Virus record (IMG/VR): IMGVR_UViG_3300024062_000051
Span: 1 to 27,334 of that record
Strand: one strand, 5' to 3'
Length of the DNA stretch: 27,334 bases
DNA from: a virus
Made by a program: the position numbers and the translations under genes. Below are positions 9,520 through 17,626 of this stretch, piece after piece (the stretch's first letter is position 1; each line of letters starts with the position of its first letter). The notes beneath the pieces are model-generated. The model had not been told where the DNA came from, did not search any database, and worked only from the letters and a program-made list of their open reading frames with translations.

Positions 9520-10064
9520 TACCTACCTCCTAGAAATCCCTGAAGACCTGCACCAAATACCTGAAGTAATTGCCCTCTAGTATCTAGGGGTTCTAAATTG
9601 CTTCGTTGAGCATCAGCAGATAATTCTATATCTCTACTAGCCTGATCTATTCCAGCTAAAAAATTACTGGTCTGTGTCTCTATTGTTCCTGCTGCTCTAC
9701 CTGCGGATGATTCAATTTCTATTTCAGTTAATTCTACTGATTGCCCAGAAGTTCCTGATGCAGCCGCAGATACTTTAGCATTAGCTAAATCTGCTGCTTC
9801 ATTCATTTCTACTTGTAGTTGTCGTTGTTGAGATGTTTGGGTAATAGTTGCAACATCAGATATCAGTGCTTCTTGAGCCATACCTGCATTAGTATCAATG
9901 GCAACCATATCAATAACATATTGTTCCATTTGTCTTTGAGCTTCAGAATTCTTTTGCATGTTGCCTACAATGGCACCAGCGGCACTAACTGCAGCAGCAG
10001 CCATAGCTACCCAAGAATGAGCATACTCAGTAACTTCAGGAATTACATATAGGGGTAAGTCCAT
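9519..10064 (-). CDS. Internal virion protein B (T7 gp14-like)
   Basis: A 181-residue protein, close to T7 gp14 (196 residues). It has an N-terminal hydrophobic, Ala-rich segment at about residues 15-36 (VAMAAAAVSAAGAIVG) and then helical, Ala/Gln/Glu-rich sequence with a Ser/Gly-rich patch near 100-110. It ends in a Gly-rich hydrophobic tail (VFGAGLQGFLGG). T7 gp14 forms the outer-membrane pore of the DNA ejection channel, and the hydrophobic N-terminus fits this. It begins at a TAATG overlap with the tail tubular B gene and overlaps the gp15-like gene the same way. Assignment rests on size, layout and order. Confidence 0.75.
   Translation of the reverse strand: MDLPLYVIPEVTEYAHSWVAMAAAAVSAAGAIVGNMQKNSEAQRQMEQYVIDMVAIDTNAGMAQEALISDVATITQTSQQRQLQVEMNEAADLANAKVSAAASGTSGQSVELTEIEIESSAGRAAGTIETQTSNFLAGIDQASRDIELSADAQRSNLEPLDTRGQLLQVFGAGLQGFLGGR
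9526..9531 (-). promoter_or_regulatory. Strong Shine-Dalgarno site for the gp15-like gene
   Basis: A complete AGGAGG lies 6 nt before the ATG at 9519, inside the end of the upstream gene. It is stronger than at most other starts here, where translational coupling seems to dominate, and it fixes the start of the 973-residue protein. Confidence 0.7.
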
Positions 10065-12871
10065 TAGAATCTCCTTCCTACTTTAATATATGTTCCTCTC
10101 CATTCAAGCTGGAGTATTTCTGAATTGAAGGGATCCTCTGTCCATATCTCTATGTCTGCTTCATCATGTCTTTGTTTAAATGAAATTCGATGATAAGCAT
10201 CCCTTTCAGGATTATCGTTAGTAAATGTTTGAGTAGGCCATCCAGAAGGTGCATTAAGAATATCCACATTAAAAATATCCCCATACGCCCAAAAGCCATA
10301 ATCAGTGATACGAAATTTACTAGCTGTTTGTGGAGTTCCTGAATCATCCCGTATCCATCTCCTTGATGGCATAAATGCAGATCTAAATGGATAACCAAAT
10401 GCAGCACCACCACCACCTAGATTAATAGGTAGGTTTATATTTCCACCACCTACTGACCACCCTGTTATCTCTGCACCGGGATTAGGTGCATCTGTTCCTT
10501 GATAAACCTTAAGATTAGGTTCATCCATTGGGTACCCAGAAGGGATAGATATAGATGTGTTAATACCTGTAGCTGTATGTAATAAATCTAAGAATGTCAC
10601 TCTATCCATGAAAGGAGTGACTGCCTGATTCATCCTCATTTCTATTTGATGAGGTGTATCTGAATCATCATTAATAATTAGTTGCAGCTTATTTTCTTTA
10701 AAGTTAATACTTAAAATTGTTACATCTTCAGGAAAAATCCACTTAGACCATGCTTGTTGTGGATCTTTTTTATGGTCTCGATACTCATAAATATAAAGAG
10801 TATTTTGCTCCAGTTCACTCAAACAAATAATTATATTCAGTGTTGAGGAAGCTGTGATCTGAGTAATGTTTCCCGGTATCAGTTTCTGAACATGATTAGT
10901 AATACCTACTGCTATATCTTGGTTATCTGAAGCAGCATCAACTGAGAATCTACTCATGCCTGAAAATAGGGAGGAGTAAGCTACAGAGAAAAATACATCA
11001 CTTGCATTACTAATAGGTTTAGATGAATCAGTATTGTCATAACTAGTGGTTTGAGGAAGAGCTGCATTTTGTGATGTGATTCCTATAGAACCAATCAATT
11101 TATACTGAGCATTCTTACTAAATAACAAAGCATCGTTATTGTGAGAAACAATATGATTGAGAGACAAAGAGTCAGTAGCTGTACTTTTAATGCCAATAGG
11201 ATCTATAGCTAGTTGTTGAGTAGCAGTATCTCGAAACCACGCATGGGCCTTATCTGTCTGAGACATAGATACTGTCTCACCAGATAACATAACTAGTCTG
11301 TCTTGAAATCGACCTATGTCATTAATGGTATTGTTTAAGAATTCAGGGAAAGGATTTGTATCATCGTTTCCTGCTTGTCTTGCTCTGGGACTATGGATAT
11401 TTTTTAGTCCTAGCTCTATTTGAGGGCCAGTAACAAATGATCCATCTGCATTAATACCTAATACATGAGGTAAGGTAGAGGTATTCCAGTAATTTAATAA
11501 TGCAGGATCAGCACATTCATTCCATACTACCTCTGGTAAAGCACCAAAGAATCCTTCTATCTTTTCAAAATACACATCATATGTTTGCCCAACTACCAAA
11601 TCTTTAGGATCGAAGGGAGTGATACCTGCCCAAGTAACATCATTTTCCAATTGTTGAAGCTGTGTCTCAACAACCATCTCACCTGTTGTTTGATTAACAA
11701 TAGTTACAAATTCTATGTTCTCAGGAAGACCCGGAGCTTCATCAAGAACTAATACTATTATTGCTTCATCACTACCTACTTCTGCATAGCTATGTAGATG
11801 GTTAATTAATACTGCTTGTATGGTATTAGGTACTAAATTACCAAAAGGAGGAAGTAAGCCTGGATTTTCAGGATCAGCTATTCGTTGAAAGCCTTTAAAA
11901 TGAAGAGTCTGTATAAATATATTCTCACCAACTGTAAGTACAGCATCTTCAACTAATGATTCAGCTACCTTTTTAGCTGCATAAGTCTCTTCACCATCTG
12001 TCTCAACATATGCCGTAGCTCTCATCCAGAACTGACCTCTATCTGAGGTTTTATCTGGTCTCACCTTAACTACAGAATCATGTGCTGCATATTTAGGTAG
12101 GTTATTTATATCCTGAGTTTCATCATTCAGGGTTGCTGCTACTGCATCATTAGCACCATCAGTAGCTGTGATATCTGCATATTCTCCATCAGCTCTCTTA
12201 ATAAGAACTGTTGATCCTTGAACATGAACTTCATCACTAGCAAAGATAATGGCAGCAATTAATACCCCTATCTCTGTAGCAGTTGTATTAGTACCTGTGT
12301 CATCAGTAATGAAATCAGGTACTTCATGCTCAACAGCTAATTGAACATTATCACTACCTGTCCAGATAACTTTTATTTTAGAGAAGGAAGCAGGTGCTTG
12401 TTTAATAACAAGCATAGATTCTTTAGTCCATAGTTCTTCTATACTAGAGTTAAGTATTACCTCATTCTTATTCCCTAGATAAATAGTTTCTTCAATATTA
12501 GTAAAAGCTAATGAATCATTTCCTGTCAGAGTATTAAGATAACTAGATCCTAAGAAGGGAACTACATCATGTTCAATACCAAACTCATCAAATACCCTAA
12601 TGAGATGAGTACCACCTGATCCCTGACCCGGTAATATAAATACCCATATCAACAAGTCATTAAGAATAGTTGAGAAGATAACATCTATTTCAGGATCAAA
12701 AGAACTTCCAAGTGTTTCAGTAATAAAGTGAGAAGCTGGTCGCTTAACTAATCCCTCCATAGGATCACATCGCCAGTTATCTACCTTCTTAGCGAATATA
12801 CCAGGATGTCTTTTATCATCTAGGGTACTGATACCTGCGGTAACAGTTTTTACAGATCCATCAACACGCAC
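10064..12871 (-). CDS. Tail tubular protein B / nozzle (T7 gp12-like)
   Basis: This 935-residue protein is longer than T7 gp12 (794). The N-terminus has the family signature: a GIS......R.P..FA..V.NW...PMEGL.KRP block at about residues 13-46. In this family it precedes the beta-propeller-like body that forms the tail nozzle. The rest is rich in Thr, Asn, Asp and Ile and looks mostly beta. The start is a GTG at 12871 that shares its first base with the TAG stop of tail tubular A (TAGTG); no better ATG lies nearby. Gp12 with gp11 makes the tail tube and carries the fibre attachment sites. The identification is secure from signature and neighbour. Confidence 0.9.
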   Translation of the reverse strand: MRVDGSVKTVTAGISTLDDKRHPGIFAKKVDNWRCDPMEGLVKRPASHFITETLGSSFDPEIDVIFSTILNDLLIWVFILPGQGSGGTHLIRVFDEFGIEHDVVPFLGSSYLNTLTGNDSLAFTNIEETIYLGNKNEVILNSSIEELWTKESMLVIKQAPASFSKIKVIWTGSDNVQLAVEHEVPDFITDDTGTNTTATEIGVLIAAIIFASDEVHVQGSTVLIKRADGEYADITATDGANDAVAATLNDETQDINNLPKYAAHDSVVKVRPDKTSDRGQFWMRATAYVETDGEETYAAKKVAESLVEDAVLTVGENIFIQTLHFKGFQRIADPENPGLLPPFGNLVPNTIQAVLINHLHSYAEVGSDEAIIVLVLDEAPGLPENIEFVTIVNQTTGEMVVETQLQQLENDVTWAGITPFDPKDLVVGQTYDVYFEKIEGFFGALPEVVWNECADPALLNYWNTSTLPHVLGINADGSFVTGPQIELGLKNIHSPRARQAGNDDTNPFPEFLNNTINDIGRFQDRLVMLSGETVSMSQTDKAHAWFRDTATQQLAIDPIGIKSTATDSLSLNHIVSHNNDALLFSKNAQYKLIGSIGITSQNAALPQTTSYDNTDSSKPISNASDVFFSVAYSSLFSGMSRFSVDAASDNQDIAVGITNHVQKLIPGNITQITASSTLNIIICLSELEQNTLYIYEYRDHKKDPQQAWSKWIFPEDVTILSINFKENKLQLIINDDSDTPHQIEMRMNQAVTPFMDRVTFLDLLHTATGINTSISIPSGYPMDEPNLKVYQGTDAPNPGAEITGWSVGGGNINLPINLGGGGAAFGYPFRSAFMPSRRWIRDDSGTPQTASKFRITDYGFWAYGDIFNVDILNAPSGWPTQTFTNDNPERDAYHRISFKQRHDEADIEIWTEDPFNSEILQLEWRGTYIKVGRRF

Positions 12872-13482
12872 TAGAAACCACCCCCAGGAAATGTAGGATT
12901 CCTTAAGTTATATCTTTTGTATGGTCGAACTCGATACATGAGTCTTTGAAATGCGGGAGTAGTAAATACACTCCTCTGCCGTACTTGTAGATCCTCTTGT
13001 TTCAATAAGACATAACTTTCTTGTGCATCACCTTGAATTAGTTGTGCCTTATTAGAATCTTCAAGCTCATGGATAATCATATTTACTGCTGCTCGATACA
13101 TAATTGCATCTTGAGCAGAGGGAGGTAAGGCATCCCATTCAAGAAGAAGAATAATATCTAGACAAAGATTTATATCCCATTCATAACTATCTTCGTATGG
13201 ATTATAAGCTTTGCCTTCTCTCTCAATAACAAATTGAGGCCACTGCCCAATAACCTTCAAAGTATTATCAGGTAATACAACTTCATCACTACCATCAGGT
13301 TCATAAACCTGACGAATTAATCTATTAAACCACCAACCTTTTTTCTGTACCCAGATAGATGCTTCATTAAGTCTAAGTTGTGCAGAGACAATATCAGGAA
13401 GATCTACATTGAGATTGGCAACAGGGGCAGCACCAACATGAGATAGCAGGAAGTTAACTGCTTCTAATTCTGAATAGGACAT
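12871..13482 (-). CDS. Tail tubular protein A / adaptor (T7 gp11-like)
   Basis: The 203 residues match T7 gp11 (196). The N-terminus (ELEAVNFLLSHVGAAPVANL) followed by A...L......VQ.KGWWFN is the recognised pattern of this family. Gp11 forms a dodecameric ring that joins the portal to the nozzle. The ATG has an AGGAG site 6 nt upstream, and this is the first gene after the long structured gap, so its translation starts independently and is not coupled to the capsid gene. Confidence 0.92.
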   Translation of the reverse strand: MSYSELEAVNFLLSHVGAAPVANLNVDLPDIVSAQLRLNEASIWVQKKGWWFNRLIRQVYEPDGSDEVVLPDNTLKVIGQWPQFVIEREGKAYNPYEDSYEWDINLCLDIILLLEWDALPPSAQDAIMYRAAVNMIIHELEDSNKAQLIQGDAQESYVLLKQEDLQVRQRSVFTTPAFQRLMYRVRPYKRYNLRNPTFPGGGF

Positions 13483-13530
13483 AAGTTACTCCTGAAATAT
13501 AGAGTAATTATGAGTCTTTTTAGAAGGATT

Positions 13531-13756
13531 GGATAGCAACCGGGGATCTCCCAGTCCGATTCAACAACTGCGGATTTTGTTATTGAACTTAACTATCCAT
13601 AAGATGGTGTCGGTCTTTCCCGACTGTCACTGATATTTTTGTCTCTCAGGAAGACACTCCAAGTCAGATTAAGCCTCAGATAGTGGGTAGTCTTTCCTAC
13701 CAGTCAGGTACGGGCTGCAGTACCATGCCGATCCTATTTATACTCAGTATCAGTGA
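13531..13756 (-). ncRNA. Candidate structured RNA between capsid and tail tubular A genes
   Basis: The 290-nt gap 13483-13772 has no supportable reading frame but is dense in inverted repeats, read on the transcribed minus strand. Domain 1: 13748-13756 pairs perfectly over 9 bp with 13627-13635 and encloses hairpins at 13707-13724 (GGTAC/GTACC), 13686-13701 (GGTAG/CTACC, loop GAAAGA) and 13641-13655 (GTCTT/GAGAC). Next comes a hairpin at 13609-13624 (GTCGG/CCGAC, loop GAAAGA). Domain 2, 13531-13598, is a three-way junction: outer stem GGATAG/CTATCC, one 9-bp arm (13579-13587 with 13560-13568), and one 5-bp arm (13550-13554 with 13540-13544). The loop TCCG could pair with the junction CGGA as a pseudoknot. 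No U-tract follows, so it is not a simple terminator. It would be transcribed with the capsid message. The pairing is seen; RNA function is inferred. Confidence 0.6.
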
Positions 13757-13772
13757 GTCATCCCAGCGAGGA

Positions 13773-14792
13773 TTAGGCTTTATTAATTACACCAGCATGT
13801 TCCGCACGGTTAGGTGTGGCTGCAAATGCCAGATATGAATCAATGAACCATTGAAGTTCAATATCGCTGTAGTAGACCTTACTTGTCAGAGGAATAGTTT
13901 CACCAGACAAGAGAGCTTTAGGCATAATCAACAGTGCAACAACATTAGCCTCTGCAGCACTCACATCGTAGGCTGCGTTGTTTCCTGGGTTGGAGAGGAA
14001 ATGGTCTGTGACTGTTTCTTGAGGTAGTCGGTTTGTTTTAACAACAGGGATGCCGCAGGAACGCATGACTGTTCCGTTTGCGTAATCTCCATTGCCAAGG
14101 GAGTAGTCTGAGTTGAGCAACTTATCATTGCGAAGCAAAGTGTAAAACTGCTCAGGATTAACAAAGAGCGCAGCTCCTTCCAAATCAACATCATTCTCCT
14201 CGATGGACTGACACAAGTCCTCAATTGCTCGCTGCAATTTATCAGGATCTTGTTCATCACCTGCTGCATCCAGATCAATTTGAGTACCACCATACCAACC
14301 TTCAGGCAGACGAGTAGTACCACCAGTACCATCACCAGCTATGATATTGGCTGCTTTAACTCCTTGAATACAAATTGCTTCATCAAAGAATCGACCAATA
14401 ATCTTACCGTGATCCTTACCGAGTTCAGCCCGTACATCATAGTGAGCTTGGAAATCATCCAGCAGATGGACATTATTCCTAGCCAAGATAATGGTATCTA
14501 CTTTCACAGATACATTATCAAAATCTACCTGACCGGGTTCTGGTCGAACTCCAGGTGTAACAGCTTGCAAAGAAGTAGTACCAATCCTGTCGTTAGTAAT
14601 AGTGTCAGTACCACGGACAGGCTTAACATTAATATACTTCCTCATGATCGATGTTTTGATCATTTGAGATTCTACTTCACCACCATACTCTTCAATGTGC
14701 AGTGGGTTAACAGTACCAGTATCAATTTGAAATTGATGACCGGGACGAGTTAGTTCGCCTGTGAAAAACGGGCCATTGATTACATCAGCCAT
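13773..14792 (-). CDS. Major capsid protein (T7 gp10-like, HK97 fold)
   Basis: At 339 residues it is very close to T7 gp10A (345). It follows the scaffold gene and carries the recognisable flow of the podovirus family: an N-terminal MADVINGPFFTGE...QF arm, the early T.....(G)T.T....G..... strand region, a LLDDFQAHYDVRAELG..HG..I....D spine helix region (about 110-135), and a C-terminal P.RAEHAGVI tail similar to T7. It self-assembles with the scaffold into the procapsid. A ribosome site AAGGGG lies upstream of the ATG at 14792, 3 nt after the scaffold stop. It is followed by the long structured gap, and I see no frameshift signal for a longer form such as T7 10B. Confidence 0.92.
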   Translation of the reverse strand: MADVINGPFFTGELTRPGHQFQIDTGTVNPLHIEEYGGEVESQMIKTSIMRKYINVKPVRGTDTITNDRIGTTSLQAVTPGVRPEPGQVDFDNVSVKVDTIILARNNVHLLDDFQAHYDVRAELGKDHGKIIGRFFDEAICIQGVKAANIIAGDGTGGTTRLPEGWYGGTQIDLDAAGDEQDPDKLQRAIEDLCQSIEENDVDLEGAALFVNPEQFYTLLRNDKLLNSDYSLGNGDYANGTVMRSCGIPVVKTNRLPQETVTDHFLSNPGNNAAYDVSAAEANVVALLIMPKALLSGETIPLTSKVYYSDIELQWFIDSYLAFAATPNRAEHAGVINKA

Positions 14793-14795
14793 TGG

Positions 14796-15665
14796 TTAGT
14801 ACCCCTTCATGAGTGAAAATTGTCGTCTCTGTCGGAGAGCCTGAACTTCTTGAGAAGACTCACCATATTTCGCAACCGCTGGGCCGATTTGTTCCTGATA
14901 TTCTTTCTTACTCATGATGGCATTAGTACTTTGTGTTACTTCATCTCCCTGCATCAGTGCAGGTCTCTCTATATATTTTCCTGATGCTTTGTACTTACTA
15001 AATAAAGAATCTATAACTAACTCAGCCTTAATACCACCAGCACTGAGCATTTCATTCATTGCTTTGCGATCATCAGAAGATAGATTTACTGATTCAGACT
15101 TAGCAAACTGCTGTAACCCTGACCATGTTTCTTCAGGATTAGTTCCACCAAATTTACCAAATGCATAATCTTTAAGTCGCTTACCTTCTGCTGCCCCTGC
15201 TTCTCTTACTGCAGCAACAGATGTTTCAAGTTGGTTAATAACTAACTTGGCTACATCATTACCTAGTTCCTCGACTAGTTTCGCTTTGCTAGTTAGAGAT
15301 AGTTCTTGAGTACCAACTACTTCCTCAATGATTCTATCAGCACCTTCAAACTTAGAGTTATAAAGTAAGTTGGTAATCTGATCTATGTGCTCATTACCAC
15401 TAGGCTTAAAGTTAGCGGTATCTAGTGATGCTGGAGTTGTAGGTGTATCAGGTTGTGTCTCAGGTTGAGTATTAGCTGGAGCATTATCCTGATTAGTTAA
15501 ACCGTGATTCTCACCTGCAGCAACAGATTGTTGATTAGCTTTACTTGCAGAACTTGCAGCATTAACTGGGCTTTGACTTGGCCCTGCTGGAACTCCAGGT
15601 GTAGCAACTTGAGATCCGGGAGCTGGAGTTGCTGCTTGTACCACTGCTGGGGGAGTATCACTCAT
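14796..15665 (-). CDS. Scaffolding (capsid assembly) protein (T7 gp9-like)
   Basis: The 289 residues are close to T7 gp9 (307). The first 85 residues are a disordered Pro/Ala/Gln/Thr-rich segment. Helical, charged sequence follows (about 95-230), and the tail is basic (ALRQRRQFSLMKGY). This low-complexity N-terminus with a helical C-terminus is usual for podovirus scaffolds, where the C-terminal part binds the capsid protein. It sits directly before the capsid gene and after the portal. The ATG at 15665 overlaps the preceding small gene by 8 nt. The protein would leave the shell before packaging. Confidence 0.85.
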   Translation of the reverse strand: MSDTPPAVVQAATPAPGSQVATPGVPAGPSQSPVNAASSASKANQQSVAAGENHGLTNQDNAPANTQPETQPDTPTTPASLDTANFKPSGNEHIDQITNLLYNSKFEGADRIIEEVVGTQELSLTSKAKLVEELGNDVAKLVINQLETSVAAVREAGAAEGKRLKDYAFGKFGGTNPEETWSGLQQFAKSESVNLSSDDRKAMNEMLSAGGIKAELVIDSLFSKYKASGKYIERPALMQGDEVTQSTNAIMSKKEYQEQIGPAVAKYGESSQEVQALRQRRQFSLMKGY

Positions 15666-15852
15666 TTATTAATCTCTTGTGCAATATTTCTAAGTACTGC
15701 GACATTACAGTATGTTGTAATTGTAATAGTTTTCTATGTTTAGGTGTTAATGTTGCAAACATAGGGTCATGCCATATAAATATTTCTAATGAATCTAAAC
15801 TGCTTTTTAATTTTTCAGCTTCCAGTGTTATGTTTTTGTGCCAATCATTCAT
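15658..15852 (-). CDS. Small helical protein between portal and scaffold (unknown function)
   Basis: A 64-residue protein starting at an ATGA overlap with the portal stop and ending inside the scaffold start. It is a two-helix protein: LEAEKLKSSLDSLEIFI, then a LTPKHRKLLQLQHTVMSQYLEIL helix ending KRLINE. A short soluble protein of the form L..SL..L..FI......F..L....R.LL..Q...M..Y..IL..RI is common among tailed phages, and I recognise the pattern but know no assigned function. There is no membrane segment or metal-binding motif. Coupling to portal and scaffold genes suggests a role in head assembly or simple co-transcription. Confidence 0.7.
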   Translation of the reverse strand: MNDWHKNITLEAEKLKSSLDSLEIFIWHDPMFATLTPKHRKLLQLQHTVMSQYLEILHKRLINE

Positions 15853-17381
15853 ATACCTTCAACCCCTAACTGACCACCTAATCCTTCACCTGCTGCTTCA
15901 TTAAATGCAGTCTCAGCAATTTGTTCTTGTTTTTCTTCCTGTTCTGCTTCTACTTCTTCAGATGATTTAACGAACTTGGTATATTCCAGACCCCTATTAC
16001 TGGCTAGTACCTTAGCCATATCGTCATACTTAATAAAAGGAATCATTGGTTCAGGTATATTAGCCATCATAGCTAGATCATTAATGAACATAATAATTTG
16101 TTCATGTTCACTATTTCTGGATAGTGATTCTACACCAGTAAGAATGATGGGGTTCAATGCAGACAATGCCGGATTCACTGACTCTAATAATTTCTTTGCT
16201 ATTGGCTGTTGCATCTCTTCGCCAAGGCGAGAATAAACCCCTCCTAGAGATCCCTCTAGTTCATTTACATTCATTCTTATTTCTTCTGCTGTTACTCTCT
16301 CTGCATCTCGGGTTACTTGTGTATTTAACAGGAATGCAGAACTAATCCTACGCTCATATGTTTCCAGCATAGTAGTAGTGAACTGAAGTTCATTCAGTTT
16401 CTCTAGCTGGAGGTATGCAATATCAGTAGGAAGACCATGTACATAAGTACCAGCAGGAGACTCATTGAGAGCTTCAACATCTGTCTGTCCCATTGGATTA
16501 ACAAGAATCTTAATATCACTGGCAATAGCAGCCAGATTTAGATTGGATTCAGATAGAGATGAGATGACATGAAAGTCACCTGAATATTCTTCTACTAATC
16601 CATTCCCATAATCCTGTCCCCGTATCAGATTCCAAGTGAGTGCAGTCCACGGGAGTTTATCTTCAGGATAATTACCAGTAGTGGTAATAAGTTCAGCTTC
16701 TAATTCTTGTTTAACAAAGAAAGAATCAATTCCATTCCTAGTGATGCCAGTATAAAGATCTACTTTCTGGTCATCCTTAAATCCTTTACCCATCATCTCT
16801 GTTCTAAATTCAGCAGGTAGAGTTTCCATACTCTTCCTGTCTCTAGTGATGATTTGAAGAATGGCTCCACTCATATCCCGTTTAACAACATAATCTCTCA
16901 TGTTGTATACCTGGGCAGGAGCATCAAATTCTTCTGGATAAAAAATCAGAGTATTACCCAAGGCAATAAGATTCTTCATAGCCAAGATGACTGCAGTGCG
17001 TAACTTAATCTGTTCTGCATTACGCATTGCTTGTTGTTCAGCTCGGCTAGTAAAGATATCTATATCACCGGCAGTAAAACCTTCTTGTTCCTGCAACATA
17101 ACATCCTGTTCAGGAGTTAGTTCAATCTTAAAGAAGGGTCTTGAAGGAGGGAAAAGAGTAACAGCGATTTTATTACTGAGATGATTAAGAGCCTGTGCTC
17201 CTAAAGAATTATAATCATTCTGCATCTCAGTAGTGGAGTAATACTCTTCATGTGGAAATAGGAAGGGCAGTGTCCACCCTGCATAATCTTCCCATCGGTG
17301 TTCCAAGTAGGATCGTTCCCCTATCAGGAAATCAAATTGCTGCTTGAGGTCAGTCTCAACAGAGGACAATCCAATACTCAT
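15849..17381 (-). CDS. Portal / head-to-tail connector (T7 gp8-like)
   Basis: At 510 residues it is close to T7 gp8 (536). The N-terminus has the family hallmarks: an R.....W.DYAGWTLPFLFP stretch (about residues 28-44), then a G..AL.HL.NK....LFPPSRPFFKIEL block (about 60-88), as in podovirus head-tail connectors. The C-terminus is Glu-rich (EEVEAEQEEKQEQIAETAFNE is 21 residues long in full; its core is at about 477-495). Twelve copies form the ring at one capsid vertex, through which the terminase pumps DNA. The ATG overlaps the stop of the preceding 82-residue gene (ATGA). Identification is secure. Confidence 0.95.
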   Translation of the reverse strand: MSIGLSSVETDLKQQFDFLIGERSYLEHRWEDYAGWTLPFLFPHEEYYSTTEMQNDYNSLGAQALNHLSNKIAVTLFPPSRPFFKIELTPEQDVMLQEQEGFTAGDIDIFTSRAEQQAMRNAEQIKLRTAVILAMKNLIALGNTLIFYPEEFDAPAQVYNMRDYVVKRDMSGAILQIITRDRKSMETLPAEFRTEMMGKGFKDDQKVDLYTGITRNGIDSFFVKQELEAELITTTGNYPEDKLPWTALTWNLIRGQDYGNGLVEEYSGDFHVISSLSESNLNLAAIASDIKILVNPMGQTDVEALNESPAGTYVHGLPTDIAYLQLEKLNELQFTTTMLETYERRISSAFLLNTQVTRDAERVTAEEIRMNVNELEGSLGGVYSRLGEEMQQPIAKKLLESVNPALSALNPIILTGVESLSRNSEHEQIIMFINDLAMMANIPEPMIPFIKYDDMAKVLASNRGLEYTKFVKSSEEVEAEQEEKQEQIAETAFNEAAGEGLGGQLGVEGI

Positions 17382-17626
17382 ATCACTAGCCCAGTAGAAC
17401 CAAAACCAAAGAGATCATCTTCATCATCATCAAAGCCAAGTGAGATACTTGCTGACTCTGCTATACCCTGACCTTCAGTAGTCTGAAATATAGCTCGTTC
17501 CATTTCATCTCTACGTAGCTGTTGCTGCCGTGCTTCTTCTGCTTTTGCTGCTTTTTTAGCAGCATCTTTTTGTTTCTTCTTTTTCCTACCACCACCAAAT
17601 ATTCCAAAGGGATCTACTAAAGCCAT
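17378..17626 (-). CDS. Small Lys-rich protein upstream of portal (T7 gp7.3-like position)
   Basis: This 82-residue protein has an N-terminal GIFGGGRKKKKQKD patch, a Lys/Ala/Glu/Gln-rich helix (about residues 14-48), and an acidic Asp-rich, Phe/Gly-rich end (FDDDEDDLFGFGSTG). It is directly before the portal gene, where T7 has gene 7.3, a small basic virion protein needed for tail assembly and adsorption. Position and a basic N-terminus agree, but sequence similarity cannot be judged by eye. It overlaps the portal start (ATGA) and begins one base into the preceding stop (TAATG). A virion-assembly or tail-assembly role is a moderate inference. Confidence 0.6.
   Translation of the reverse strand: MALVDPFGIFGGGRKKKKQKDAAKKAAKAEEARQQQLRRDEMERAIFQTTEGQGIAESASISLGFDDDEDDLFGFGSTGLVI

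Noticed and set aside
13531-13598. tRNA or tRNA-like reading of the three-way junction
   Set aside because: There is no D-arm, the 9-bp arm with 10-nt loop does not fit an anticodon arm, the T-arm lacks TTC, and the plus-strand reading fails as well.
13627-13740. HDV-like or hammerhead ribozyme (GGATCGGCATGG and GGAAAGAC hints)
   Set aside because: No complement for a 7-bp HDV P1 starting at GGATCGG was found, and the CUGAUGA...GAAA hammerhead core is not present in the right order.
13752-13759. GACTCACT, identical to the core of the T7 promoter
   Set aside because: Only eight bases match. The following TATAGGG is absent (GATACTGAG instead) and no second copy was found at another gene start.
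13773-13790. Programmed frameshift at the capsid end, as T7 gp10A/10B
   Set aside because: There is no slippery heptamer before the TAA stop, and the frames beyond it close quickly.
13961-14335. 124-codon minus-strand frame inside the capsid gene
   Set aside because: It is a shifted-frame shadow of the capsid gene with Met/Leu/Ser-rich random-looking sequence.
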